A program made the translations under genes and the position numbers. Shown in pieces: positions 24,108-34,969 of a DNA stretch of 64,000 nucleotides (its first letter is position 1; every line of letters starts with the position of its first letter). This DNA is from Mucidula mucida. Lineage: Eukaryota > Basidiomycota > Agaricomycetes > Agaricales > Physalacriaceae. A model generated the notes under the pieces. That model worked only from the letters and a program-made list of their open reading frames with translations, did not search any database and was not told the origin of the DNA. The stretch is taken from positions 186,001 through 250,000 of the forward strand of contig JADNYV010000045.1 in assembly GCA_015501055.1 (NCBI GenBank), given 5' to 3'.

Positions 24108-25324
24108 CAGAGCCATCCATTCAATTATCTGCGTCAACTGCATCTGGATACCATGCGTCTCACCGGTGGCAAGAACCGCTTGCACGTGGGACCATAGTCC
24201 GACTTGGTCCAGTTCGGCAATGGCCAATTCTCCGTCACCTCCGTAAACGTCTGACTGACGTTGAAAACAATCGTCCATTGCTTCACCTCTTCGTAAAAGT
24301 TCTGGACGTACAACGTCGTGTCGTTAGTTCCATGCCAGAGCTGCATCTTGGGTCGCTGGCCTGTGTAACCAGGATATCCGCCGCTCGCAAGATCATACCA
24401 TTCTTGAGGAGTTTTGATAGTTTCCCCGAGAGCGCATTCCGTGTTCCACTCCCCTTCACCGGCAAAACACGCGTAGGGAACACCAGTCCATGCTGAGCCC
24501 CCACGAATGACATCCGGATATGCACCAGCGAGGACGTTAGTCATCATGGCGCCTGACGAGAGTCCTGTCACGAAGATTCTGGCTGTGTCTATATCGTATA
24601 AGTCGATGAGTTATCGGGCGCCGTTGATCAGGCCAAGCGAGTCTCCACCCGCATCATGAGTGAGTGTTTCGTTGCTATGAACGTCCCACATCCAGCGCTG
24701 ATGGGGGGTATTGGACGATGAGCCATATTGCTCTGCGAGATACTGGAACCCGACTTGGAAAAAGTCGGAGGCGGTACCACCACACCAGTGTATCCCGATG
24801 AGCAGTGGGGGGCTAGCCTTTAAGGCGTTTGAACGTAAACATAGTTTTTGACATTAGTTGGGTTGCTTCCAAAGCCGGTAATCTGACATATTAGTTAGTA
24901 GGACGATTGGGAACAGAAACAAACTGGCTTGAGTCAAAGCGCTCTTGGGATCGCGTCTCCGCCAGTCGGTGCAGAACCTGTCGACGTGGATGTTGCCGTT
25001 GTTAATTCAGTTGTTGTAGAGGCGCATTGCCCGGTTGACACCTACCGTCATGGAGATTCAATGATGTACGCCACCACTAAATGGAGACTTACTGGTAGTA
25101 CCACTGATCACAACGATGGGCAGCTCGTGTCGGCGTCGCAAAGAGTATCTCCAGAGTATCCGTCTCCCATTTCGCAATCATTAAACCTAAAATATCGCGA
25201 AGCAACACGTTAAACATACACCGCATTGGCCCCATACCGGACAGCAGTCGCGCTTTCGACAAGAGTGAGAAAACAGACCAAAGCTGCGGTTTCATTGCGG
25301 AAGCGAGTGCCAAAGAGCCTGTCA
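24108..25324 (-). pseudogene. Decayed third CE1 esterase copy
   Basis: Remnants follow the order of the intact neighbours. A signal-like start and VWGQCG lie near 25250-25324. The pre-catalytic part near 24660-24840 (QYLAEQYG and WDVHSNETLTHDAGGDS) is frameshifted. The catalytic block at 24571-24134 carries TGLSSGAMMTNVLAGAYPDV and the Asp motif GTNDTTLYVQN, with the His motif near 24160. An in-frame TAA interrupts the segment near 24616. A single-base loss near 24191 (CCAACG expected, ccacg seen) shifts the C-terminus, and the middle has several further frame changes. Unlike genes with one indel, this copy has substitutions, a stop and lost segments, so it is a true pseudogene. Confidence 0.8.
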
Positions 25325-26256
25325 TGACACGGAAAATTCAACAGTTTTATATCTTTCCAGGGAGTTAGAAGTCCAAGGATACGCCGAAAGACCAGTCGAC
25401 CATTGCTCTGAGTGAAGGTCTGTCCGAATAAACCGCGAATCAACGCCTCTGTTTTGTATGGTTGCATGAATCAGATGATGGTAGTACGGGCCGCCATAGT
25501 AATCCAGATATAATAGACAAAACCAAGACTGAGTAAGTGCAGACGAGAGTAAACATCTAATATGTAGTTGTTGTTGTTGTTGTGATGCAGGAGGTGCGCA
25601 CGCGATGATAATAAGCGCCATCCGTACGTCTCCTGCGCTCTCTACCTCCCAGAGCCGAGCTCACCGTGACGTTCACGGACGATACACGGCGGTAGAGCTT
25701 AAGGATCAGGTAGGAGCATCCGAGGGAGGGAAGATTCGTAAAAACCAATGCCGACAGGTGCTCGGCATGTTCCGTTTAATAGCCGCCGAACTGTACATAC
25801 CGTTAGTCAGCCACCGAAAATTTACATGCCTATCCGAATCGTGCTCGGGTCGTGGCATATACAAATAATAATGCAGCAGCGGCACAACGTAGCATACACC
25901 TATCGAGCTCGGGTCACAGCAGAACGCAGCGCACGCCTATCGAGCTCGGGTCGTGGCCTTCAGCATCCAAAGAAATGTAGGTATAGAAAGAACAAAATCT
26001 ACAATAACAAAAAACTCGCGCCTATCGTGCTCGGGTCGCGGTCTAAAATACGAGGAAAAAAACACACGCCTAGTGGTGGTTGGTAGTCGGTGGGTGGTGG
26101 TGGATCGTGCTGGGGATGATGGTGGTCGCAGAGTGGTAGCTCGAGTGCAAGTTTACCCGGTAGCAGTCCAGTGGAAGTCAGAAGGAACTTGCAATCCCGT
26201 ACCCAACCGAGGTAACTTCCATATCGGGACACGCGCTCTTGGTCCTGAACCCCACG
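25325..26256. repeat. Upstream region of YIF1 with four copies of a CTATC-GCTCGGGTC repeat
   Basis: A short motif, roughly cgcctatcgagctcgggtc, occurs at about 25829, 25898, 25935 and 26018, always on the plus strand with small variations. Copies are unevenly spaced, so this is not a simple tandem array. A gttgttgttgttgtt triplet tract lies at 25566-25581. No gene was recognised. The repeats sit 240-430 bp upstream of the YIF1 start. Confidence 0.5.
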
Positions 26257-27493
26257 ATGAATTTCGGGTCTGGCTCTCATTCTCCCCCGCCCCTCCGGCA
26301 TCCGGTTCCAACGCATCCTGCATACATCCCAGAACCACCGGTCACGCCTGGCTCGCCTGACGGGTACCAGCGCTTCTCATCATCGCCGCAACCACCTCAG
26401 CAACACCAGCAGCAGCAACAACAACATTATTCTCAATCTGTGCCAGCGTATTCCCACTATCAGCCTCCCCTTCCTCCAAATCCCACTGTTGGTTTTGTAC
26501 CCCAACCACAGGCCCGCCAGCCAGGTGTAGATTTCTCAGCTTGGGGCGTCGATGATGCGACTGCGCGATTGGGTATGCAGCTCGGAAACAGTGCCGTTGC
26601 AGCCGGGCAGGATACGTGCAGAAAAATGTGCGGAACTCCGTGTTGTAAAATCGCTAATCTGTTCTGATTGCGCTACGCAGCTCGGCGGTTTCTTTCCTTT
26701 GGCAGGGCTTAAACATCGCTTCAATGTTAACAACCTCTATGTCATGCGGAAACTGCAGCTGGTCGTTTTTCCTTGGCGACACAAGCCGTGGTCACGCAAG
26801 GTTGTCCGTTCGGAGCAGGGCGTTGCGGAATGGTATCCCCCACGGGAGGACGTCAATAGCCCTGACCTCTACATTCCAAGTCCGTTTGAAACTCTTATTA
26901 CCCAAGGCCTAACCTGACCAGTAACCAGTTATGGCCATCGTGACCTACATCCTTGTCGCTGCATTTCACTCGGGACTTGATCAGCGATTTCGTCCCCAAG
27001 TTCTAGGCGAATTGGCTTCAGCTTCTTTTGCAGTTGTACTTGTCGACTTTGGTTTCGTGTATCTGGGCTGTTACTTTCTTAATATCCAAGGCTCTAGTCA
27101 AGCCCTTGATATCATCGCCTACTCTGGATACAAGTTTGTTGGGTAAGTTGGTCGTTTTCAGGATATACCTTATTACTGATGCTTATTTAGCGTGATCTCC
27201 ACCATCCTCGCAGGGTACGTCCTTGGAAGAACTTTATGGTTATGGACCATTGTATTCCTGTACTTCTTCCTGGCAAATGCTTTTTTCTTGGTAAGCTGGT
27301 CCAAGTGTTTGCTTCAATTAAACTTTGACTAATTCCATTTCAGTTGCGTTCACTGAGGTCTCTCGTTCTCGTCGATCCCGCCAATTCTGGGACTGCGACT
27401 ATCAGCCCAGCCTCACGCAGACGCAGGATTACGTTCTTATTCTTGGAGGCTGTTCTACAGATCCTTTATATGGGAATACTCGTTCGTGTGTAG
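26257..27493 (+). CDS. YIF1: YIF1-family ER-Golgi transport protein, with one frame break
   Basis: YIF1 partners YIP1 in COPII vesicle budding and ER-to-Golgi traffic. The N-terminus is Pro/Gln-rich and cytosolic (SHSPPPLRHPVPTHPAYIPE). It is followed by GMQLGNSAVAAGQ-type sequence, then LGGFFPLAGLKHRFNVNNLY after an intron ending at 26680. Several membrane segments follow (IVTYILVAAF, LVDFGFVYLGCYFL, TILAGYVLGRTLWLW, IVFLYFFLANAFFLL) and the gene ends at 27493. Introns at about 26878-26929, 27144-27190 and 27291-27343 are canonical. Near 26611 the expected DYVQKN is read as DTCRK because one T is missing (gatacgtg for gattacgtg). YIF1 is a conserved single-copy gene, so a sequence error is more likely than loss. 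The annotation assumes a functional gene. Confidence 0.82.
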
Positions 27494-27666
27494 GGCTTAT
27501 CTTAATGCCACATTTCATATCTTGTATGTCCTTGTGATGTTGGTCTGCTCTTGTGATCCCGCTCTTGAGGATAAGCGCCCTCTCGTGACGATCGGTCTTC
27601 TTCATTTACCCCTAACCATTGGCTATATAGCCCTTGTTCAGTTGCGCTTTACCTCCACACACCATC

Positions 27667-28678
27667 ATGTTCGCCTCTCGCCTCTCTCGCCTCGGTTCAA
27701 TCAGATCTTCTCTACAGTTCTCGCGAACCTATGCTTCCACTTCGGTCACCCGACGTACGGCCATAGTCACCGGTGCAGGTCAGGGAATGTACGCGTCTTC
27801 TCTCCATTCCATCGCTATCATCAATTTATGTCCCCTGTAGAGGCAAAGCAATTGCCTTGAGACTCGCTCACGACGGTTTCGATGTATGCGTTAATGACCT
27901 CCCGAATAACGGCGCCATCGTGGACGAGGTAGGGATTATTACTACATCCACGTTGCGGTCATGTTCATGTGCCCGTAGGTTGTAAAGGAAATCAAAGGCA
28001 AGGGACGTAACGCGATAAGCGCACTCGGAGACGTGAGCAAGCAGTCAGATGTTCTGTCGCTCGTTCAATCTTCCGTTGACGAGCTGGGCCCGCTCAACGT
28101 CATGGTCGCGAATGCTGGTATTGCGCGCGTGAAGTCGTTCCTAGAGCTCACGGAGGCCGATCTCAAGGAGATGTTTGAGACCAACATATACGGCGTGTTC
28201 CACTGTGATTCTATCGCGGCGAAGCAGTTCATAAAGCAAGGCGGAGGTGGCAAAATTATCAATGCAGCCAGGCAAGAGTTCTCTCTTATTCCGTTTTTCA
28301 AACTTCTCTCATTGAGCGTTCAGCATTGTCGCATACAAGCCCTTCGCATTGCTATCGCACTACTCTGCGACGAAAGCCGCCGTCCGCAGTTTCACTCAGG
28401 CGTTCGCGATGGAGCTGGCGCCGCATAAGATCACGGTCAACGCGTACGCGCCGGGTGTCGTTGGATCCAAGATGTGGGAGACGATTGATGAGGGCATGGG
28501 CAAGATCAACGGACTGCCGAAGGGGGAGAACTTTAAGAGGATGGTGGATAACATTTTGATGGGGAGGACGAGTGTGCCAGAGGATGTTTCGAAGACTGTG
28601 TCGTACTTGGCTGGTCCCGACTCGGACTATGTGACGGGTCAGACGCTGCTCGTTGATGGAGGAATGATCTTCGGTTAG
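27667..28678 (+). CDS. Short-chain dehydrogenase/reductase, probably mitochondrial (diacetyl/acetoin reductase-like)
   Basis: The N-terminus (MFASRLSRLGSIRSSLQFSR) is basic and hydroxylated, like a mitochondrial presequence. After an intron splitting GQGI, the fold continues with AIALRLAHDGFDVCVNDL, then NVMVANAGIARVKSF, and after another intron SIVAYKPFALLSHYSATKAA with the catalytic Tyr and Lys. The end is YVTGQTLLVDGGMIFG. This pattern is that of NAD(P)-dependent diacetyl reductase or acetoin dehydrogenase-type SDRs. The third intron (28272-28323) starts with GC rather than GT (AG|GCAAGA) and restores the frame exactly, so it is a GC-AG intron. No frame break was found. Confidence 0.82.
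28272..28323 (+). other. GC-AG intron
   Basis: The SDR coding frame needs removal of 52 nt between INAA and SIVAY. The only boundary that works is AG|GCAAGA ... TTCAG|C. GC donors with an otherwise strong consensus are the known minor class spliced by U2 snRNPs. Confidence 0.7.
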
Positions 28679-29297
28679 GTGGGATGGGGGATTGGAACGC
28701 GACTTGTGAGTACTGACGTTGGGCCTTAGCTAATACGTGTGATACTAAATGGTCTTCCAGTAGTGAAGCTGGCAATGTACAATGATCCGGGTGAAAATGC
28801 ATTTTGGCACTCCAATCTATGAAAGACTTTTGAATTCAGTTCGCTCCTTGCCACTTGGAAACGACAATACGTCGCAAATCTCGCGCTCACCTCTAACTAA
28901 CTTCACGCATATGGACGGTTGCAACACGAGGACATCGTATCTGGGAGCTATACAATGCCACTGTGGTGCGTTCTCGGTGTAAGAAGAACATGGTTTGCCA
29001 ACTCTAGTTGATTAAGTGTTTAAAGCAGATTAGTACTCACTCAACGATACCGGCGCGTCCAGGTCGTCAATTCGGACGAGCATGTCCTGTTCAATTCCAA
29101 TAATTTCCCTTACCCACGGAGTTGCCTGTGGCTTTATGAGCGCTCGTTCTCGCATGACAATTGCCTGCAACTATCGCACAGCTGCCAAACGACGGGAAAT
29201 GCGGAATCGTGAGACATGCTTACAAGCGTGGTTACAGGGCGCTTGCAGTATAAATCCTGTCTCACCATCGTACTCTCACCCTCCAATCCAATCCACC
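28679..29297. other. Intergenic region
   Basis: This is the 3' flank of the SDR and upstream region of the ABM-fold gene. A gtataaatcc TATA-like element lies at about 29248-29257, 40-50 bp before the start at 29298. Nothing else was recognised. Confidence 0.4.
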
Positions 29298-29929
29298 ATG
29301 TCCACTCCAGCATACGCACTCTTCCTCCCCTTACACCCAAAGTCTGCGGAACTGGGCACATTCCTCCAGGCGGGGCGTGCTCTTGCCGTCGAGGAGCCAG
29401 AGACTCTGCAGTGGTTCGCGCTGAAATACAAAACCGCGGACACCTATGCGATCACACGTTCCCCACGACGAACGCGCGCGTGGCGCATACCTCTGGCAAG
29501 ATCCCGCAGGCGCTCATGGCGCGCGCGGACGAGCTGATCACTCAGCCGCCGGATTTGGCGGGCGCGGAGGCGACGGTGCTTGCTAGTAAAGTGAAAGCGG
29601 TTGGGACGTTGAAGTGTGGGCTTCATGTCAAGATCAAAGCTACGGGCGACGATCTCAAGCAGTTCTTGATTGTATGTTGGTTTCCTTCTGTGTCATGTCG
29701 CCGTTATTCTTATGTTTGCCTCGTATAGGATGCGCTTCCTCTGGTCGAGGCGGAAGGCTTCACGCCGGTGTGGTATGCGATCCAGTTCCCGGGATATTTT
29801 GCAATCGTGGATTTCTTTGAGGATGAAGAGGGGAAGGGCGCACATCTGAAGGGAAAGGTCGCGGAAGCCTTGATAGCTCGTGGGCATGATTTGGAGATTG
29901 CGGAGTTGGAAGTTCTTGCCTGGAAATAA
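29298..29929 (+). CDS. Duplicated ABM-fold (dimeric alpha/beta-barrel) protein, with one frame break
   Basis: Two ferredoxin-like repeats are visible. The first has PETLQWFALKYKTADTYAI and FPTTNARVAHTSGKIPQAL. The second has FTPVWYAIQFPGYFAIVDFF and GAHLKGKVAEALIARG. They are separated by a 59-nt intron at about 29670-29728. Proteins of this kind are often annotated as antibiotic biosynthesis monooxygenase domain or heme/quinone-related barrels. The substrate is unknown. The frame changes at about 29453. TYAI should run into DTFPTTNA, but about four bases appear to be missing (gcgatcacacg). Both sides are otherwise well conserved, so error or recent loss is possible. Confidence 0.6.
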
Positions 29930-30117
29930 TCCTATTGCTCTCTGAATATATCAACAAAACATGAGAAGGTAGAAACCTTCCTCGAGACTCAACACCACAG
30001 GACTCAATAAAACCACTGCCGATCTTGATAGTGCAGTCCCGATTCCCACGAAATCACTACTGTGTAAAAACTGTTTATTCTCTTATTAAAATACACTGCG
30101 CCACATGTCTTCAAAGA

Positions 30118-30405
30118 CTAGGGTTAGGGTTAGGACCACCTCCCGACCAAAGAAAAGGGCCCACCCAGCCAGAGTGGCCAAAGTGGAACAGGAAAATATT
30201 GAGACGATGCATAAGCCGAAGCCTATACAAGCTGAAGACACCCTCTGTGTGGACAGGGTCGCCGTGCTATGAAGGATCTCCACAGCCCACAAATCCGGGA
30301 CATGAAGGGACTTGTGCCATCAAGGTAAGTATGAGTTGTTCATATGTTTGAGCTTGGGTTTTGTACTGGAGGATTTGCGCACGGACCACAATGCTCGATC
30401 GCGAC
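30118..30405 (+). repeat. Inverted repeat arm A with TTAGGG motif
   Basis: It begins ctagggttagggttagg and continues for about 290 bp. The reverse complement of 38081-38372 matches it, apart from small indels: a 29-bp insertion near 30211, and an A-tract of 4 here versus 11 there. It also contains aaggtaagtatgag, which looks like a splice donor. No coding potential was recognised. Confidence 0.75.
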
Positions 30406-30481
30406 CCGAATGAGACAATGATGATCGAGTCGGTGAGCCAAATGATGAGGCTCTCCTCGTACGGTACATGGCCACCTTGGG

Positions 30482-30645
30482 ACGCCGGATGAAGCTGCGA
30501 TTGCTGTTTTCCATCTCTACCTAGTGGACGGCCATACTCTACGTTGGAGGTGACAGTGACAGGCGGTGTAAGGGTTTGATCCTTTTCCTATTCCGTCTAC
30601 TGTAGGATGTTCAATCTACTCTGCGAAGGATCAGAAACACAATGG
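30482..30645 (+). pseudogene. Fragment of an SDR 3' end, duplicated from the 10.7-11.8 kb gene
   Basis: The sequence from gacgccggatgaagctgc through ttggaggtgacag and tgtaggatgttcaa parallels 11745-11900 of the FabG-like gene. It includes 3'-untranslated sequence, with a deletion in the [11 protein letters not shown] region and a duplicated gacagt. Only about 50 codons remain, so it is not functional. Confidence 0.7.
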
Positions 30646-30761
30646 TTCCATACTTATCGCAAGCCAGGTGGTACAAGGCGCCTACCTACCTTGACGCGAC
30701 AGGCGCGTCGTGAGTCACGTGATAGCTCCTAAACTGAAACGGCAACCTGCCTTGAACAGCC

Positions 30762-32388
30762 ATGACTGCTGCCATGGAGTCTCCGATACCAATACAAACG
30801 ACGCCCATCGACGACACGGAGGCGAAAAAGTCAAATGAGCCCTCGACCGTGGCAGAGATCACGGCGACGACGGTGAGCCCCCATCTCGCTCGGCGTGGCA
30901 ACCGAATTGACGCGGCCTTAAAGGATAAAGTGGATGACCTGGGCCTCGTCGAGAATTGGATAAAGTTGCAATTTACGTGGTCGGGTAAGTCGTATACGCT
31001 CGATATTGCGGACAGCGACCGGTGCGTGCTTGTCTTTGGCTACGACGAGGAGGGGCTCCTCAGCGATGATAATAGGGTGTACGACTTGAAGGGCAGTCTG
31101 CATGACTTGACAAAAGTGCCTCCGGAACGACAGAAGATCCTTGGGCTTGTCAAGGGGAAGCTTCCACCAGATCAGGAACGGATAGCGGACCTCAAGCTCG
31201 TCGCTGGCAAGAAGTTCACGCTCGTCGGTACGCCTGAGGGCTCCGAGTTGAGAGATCCTTCATGTTTGTCTTCCCCTGTGTTGTGGAAATCTATCGAATC
31301 ATTGTATTTCTAGTCCTCGAGGCTCTCCCGGATGTGTTCAACGATCTCGACCTAGAGGAAATCATCACAGCGGCCACGTCCAACCGCTACCTTTCGGATC
31401 CCAGGAATAAGAGAAAAGTCAGGGAATATACACAATCTACAAAGATCAACTTCATCCATCCCGTTCGGCCGGGGAAGAAGCTGGTCGTCTTAGATATCGA
31501 CTATAGTATGTTTCGATTGACGTTCGTCTGCTGATAACTCATGCTGCGACATTATAGCCATCCTAGACACGAAACCGTTGACTACAGGCAGCTTACCGCC
31601 GGCGGAATGTGCCCGACCTGGTCTGCACCAGTTCTTAGAGGCAATATACCCTTATTATGATAGTGAGTAACGCGTGTTCATCTGGCTCTTGTTCTCATCC
31701 GTTTGGCAGTATGTATATGGTTCGTTCTGTTTGGTGTTCTCTGTCTCGAATTCACCGCATCTCAGGTCACAGACTAGTTGGGTATGGCTAGAAACTAAAC
31801 TCGTAGAGTTGGAGATGGTTGGTGGCCCTCATAATTACCAGGTACTTTATCCTGCATTTCACTTGAGTGTATGATGCTGATGCTTCTCTAGATATCATTC
31901 GGTTGATCCATTCCTTGGAATACTGTGATGCATCGCTGATTTTCTCCAGTCTTGGACAAGACCAGTATGTTTAGCGTCTTTGGCGAACGCGACAAGAAGG
32001 CATGGCAGCATCATGTCAAGCCTCTGGAGATCATATGGAATTTAGTGCCAGAATTGTACGTCCCTTTAGCGATTGAATCAGCCCGTTTACTGAGCCCCAT
32101 CCAGTAACGCCGGGAACACGATACACATTGACGACCTAAGCCGCAACTTCGCGTTAAATCCTGGCGAAGGCTTGAAAATTCGCGCCTTTAAAGGCGCTGC
32201 TACGCCAGAGGCGCGACGCGATAGAGAGCTCGAGAAGCTGGGCAAATACATGTTATCCATCGCCTCGACACCTGATCTCCGGACTGTGGAACACGGCGTA
32301 AGTAGTTCCTCGGTGTTGGTATCAAGAGGTCCTTGTTGATCGCATTTTGTAGAAATGGAAAGACGTTGTGAAGAGGCTCTCACGATGA
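30762..32388 (+). CDS. Ubiquitin-like domain CTD phosphatase (UBLCP1-type proteasome phosphatase)
   Basis: UBLCP1 dephosphorylates nuclear 26S proteasome subunits. Ten exons are modelled: 30762-31021, 31076-31263, 31314-31505, 31558-31662, 31710-31719, 31766-31841, 31892-31901, 31950-32055, 32105-32297 and 32353-32388. They sum to 1176 nt (391 aa) with no break. The UBL domain contains LHDLTKVPPERQKILGLVKG. The HAD phosphatase motif is KKLVVLDIDYTILDT (DxDxT), followed by ICIWSQTSW and DLSRNF. The motif III region is IHIDDLS. Two exons are only 10 nt long, and both are required to restore conserved sequence. Length and domain order fit the family. Confidence 0.88.
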
Positions 32389-32595
32389 GACGACGAGCTG
32401 CGCGATATGATTGTACATATTATGTATACATTAATTATTACTCTATCTACCCTTTGTGTATCTATAACATTCGTTGTGCGCTGGACGCAGGCAGTATTTG
32501 AGCCCGAGAACGTCAGCTGTGCGAGCACCGGCTAGACCGGTTGTTTTCTAAGCCCTTCTTCCCCCGCCATGATGTCCTTATAGTATATGTTACAG

Positions 32596-33717
32596 ATGAA
32601 GCTGTTTCACAGGCTTTTGCCTTTCCTACATCGCCGAATGTCTACCAAAGTGCCTGCTGTCCCTCGGCCTTCTGCTAGCCTTGTTGTTATCAACGAACGT
32701 AATGAAGTCCTACTCGTCCACCGGAATCCCAAAGCCAGCACTTTTGCAGGCGTCCATGTGAGCTAGCTATTCGATTCCACGACTGCAGACAACTCAAGAA
32801 GGAAGCTGTTAGGTGTTTCCTGGCGGAAATTATGACCAGAACCAGGATGCCTCGCTGCAGATGACGGCTATCCGTGAGACGTTTGAAGAGTCTGGCTTAC
32901 TCCTTGCTTCGCCTGCGAGCGCGATACCCGATGGCAAAGTCCTGGAAGCTGCGCGACACGCGATACATTCGCAGAAGAGGACATTCGTGACATTTCTTGA
33001 GGAGCACAAGCTGGCGGCGGACGTCGATGCTTTACTACCGTTCACGGAGTGGATCACGCCGATTGACGCTCCCAGGTGCGTTGGTATGACACAGGATTGA
33101 TAACTTTGTAAACGTTAATGTAGGCGTTTCCGGGCGCGATTCTACGTCGCCTTCTTACCATCATCTTCCTCAGCTGGGTTCACGTCGGGCCAGAAGGAAG
33201 AGCAGATTCCCACACCGGGTACGCAGTCCATGACTGCATTAAGACGTTGCTGAGCTTGACGTTCCCCTTAGACGGCGGACAAGAAGTGATCTCTGCGCGC
33301 TTCCTCACCCCAGCTGCGTGGCTCTCCGAGTTCCGGGAAGGGAAGATCACGTTTATGCCGCCACAGTACTACATACTGCATACACTGGCAGGGCTTTCGT
33401 CCCGCGCCCAAATCGAGGAACTAGCGCGCGGGCACTTTGGGAAGATGGTGATGAACCCGCGACGGCTGTCGGTGGAGGGCTCGTCGGGGATCTTGACCTA
33501 CGAGGGCGACGAGACGCGCGGGGGGTCGAAAGGGAGACTACATCGGGCGCTGTGTACGTTTACCAAAGGCGGGGTGAGTTGCTCCTTATTATCATTAGAC
33601 GTTGGTGTATGCTAATGCTGCCTGTGGTAGATCACGACGAAGATTGAGCTACAAAGGAATTTTGATATTTTCACGGAGATTGAGCCGCATGTCTTTGAAG
33701 AGCCTTCGAAATTGTAA
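32596..33717 (+). CDS. Nudix hydrolase (NUDT19-like)
   Basis: Five exons are joined by GT-AG introns at about 32758-32812, 33076-33122, 33220-33273 and 33574-33631. The N-terminus is MKLFHRLLPFLHRRMSTKVP. A second Met (residue 15) also matches the start of the truncated copy downstream. The Nudix box appears as FPGGNY...IRETFEESGLLL, with the R-E-x2-E-E-x-G metal-binding core. The C-terminal part has PPQYYILHTLAGL and ends IEPHVFEEPSKL. NUDT19-type enzymes cleave CoA and related nucleotide-linked substrates, often in peroxisomes or mitochondria. The substrate here is not determined by sequence. No frame break was found. Confidence 0.82.
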
Positions 33718-34008
33718 TGTCGCGTACACCCCTCCAGCCCCAGGGTGCGAGACTGGTTGTGTATGTACTAATACTTGCATGTTTACTGACAATCGACTAG
33801 ATGTATCATAATCTTATTCTTCTAAGACAGGCTAGACAGTTGTATCAGCTTCTCGTGGATAAGCCTAACGTCCGTTAGCTGGCCAACGAGGTGTACCGTG
33901 AACGTCGTTACTGTGATTCTAATACCGGTCAAGGTGCTCCGGCGAAGCTGAAGGCGCAGTCGACTGGATCCACCAACTAATCTACTCTTTTGAAGCCGTC
34001 GACCATTT

Positions 34009-34531
34009 ATGAAGCTTTTCACTCTCGCCTATCTTACCCGCTAAATGTCGACAAAAACACCTGCCGTCCCTCGGCCTTCTGCCAGCCTTGTTGTTATCAA
34101 CGAGCATAACGAAGTTTTACTTGTACAGCGGGAATCCAAAGGCCAGGACTTTCGCAGGCGTACATGTGAGCTCTTTACACATTTAAACAATCTCCCGGAG
34201 CATTGAAGGAAAGATGTAGGTCTTTTCCGCAGGAAATTATGACCAGAATCAGGATAGCTCGCTGCAGTGATGAATGCGCGCAGGGCTGCCGGGGTCGGGC
34301 AACTTCACCTACGAAGGCGACGAGACGCGCGGGGGGCAAGGGGAGACTGCATCGGATTCGGTGTACATTGTCGAAAGGTGGCGTGAGTCTTTCCTCCGAA
34401 TTATCAGTAGACGTTTGGTGTGTGTGCTAATGAGCGGTAGATCACGACGAACGATTGAACTACAACGGAATTTCGATATTTTCACGGAGATTGAGCCGCG
34501 TGTCTTTGTTGAGGAACGTGCAAAGTTGTGA
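34009..34531 (+). pseudogene. Internally deleted tandem copy of the Nudix gene
   Basis: This copy keeps the first-exon sequence (PAVPRPSASLVVINE), part of the Nudix box exon to DQNQDSSLQ and the last exons (TYEGDETRGG and RNFDIFTEIEP). It lacks everything between, from the middle of the Nudix box to the YEGDE region. An upstream ATG at 34009 matches the parent start but is followed by a stop. Without a complete Nudix box it cannot be an active hydrolase. Similarity extends into the 5' flank, so duplication included the promoter. Confidence 0.85.
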
Positions 34532-34969
34532 TTGGTGTGCATTGTATTCCGGAATTGGGTCAATAGCAGGAACATGTACATATGGTTTGATGATGTTCTT
34601 CCGCTGTGTCTTTATGCATTAGGCTCGAAACATCTCAATTCGCGTGGGCATAGGAATGCGAAGGAGACAACTCGGACGAGGTAGTTGCAACTTCCTGTGT
34701 TGTATCAGTTTCTTTGACCAAAAGAATCTGACGCCATACTACTGATCATAATTGACTGGGAGAGTTCAATTCACTCGTGTTAAAGGATCATGGAGACTTG
34801 TTATAATTCAAATGGAATCAGTAGGCTACAGTATAGAGCGAGAGCAAGACGAACACAGAAGAAGAATCGTAAAAATACAACGGGTATTAATAGTAGTGCA
34901 GAGGGGGAAAGATGAGAATTGCGAAGAAGACCATAAGTTTAGAAATAAGAATAGTTCTGGATGCCCAAA
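34532..34969. other. Convergent intergenic region
   Basis: This is a purine-rich 3' flank shared with the esterase gene. No gene or repeat was recognised. Confidence 0.4.

Noticed and set aside
25566..25581. GTT repeat as a significant microsatellite
   Set aside because: Only about five units, common by chance in fungal intergenic DNA.
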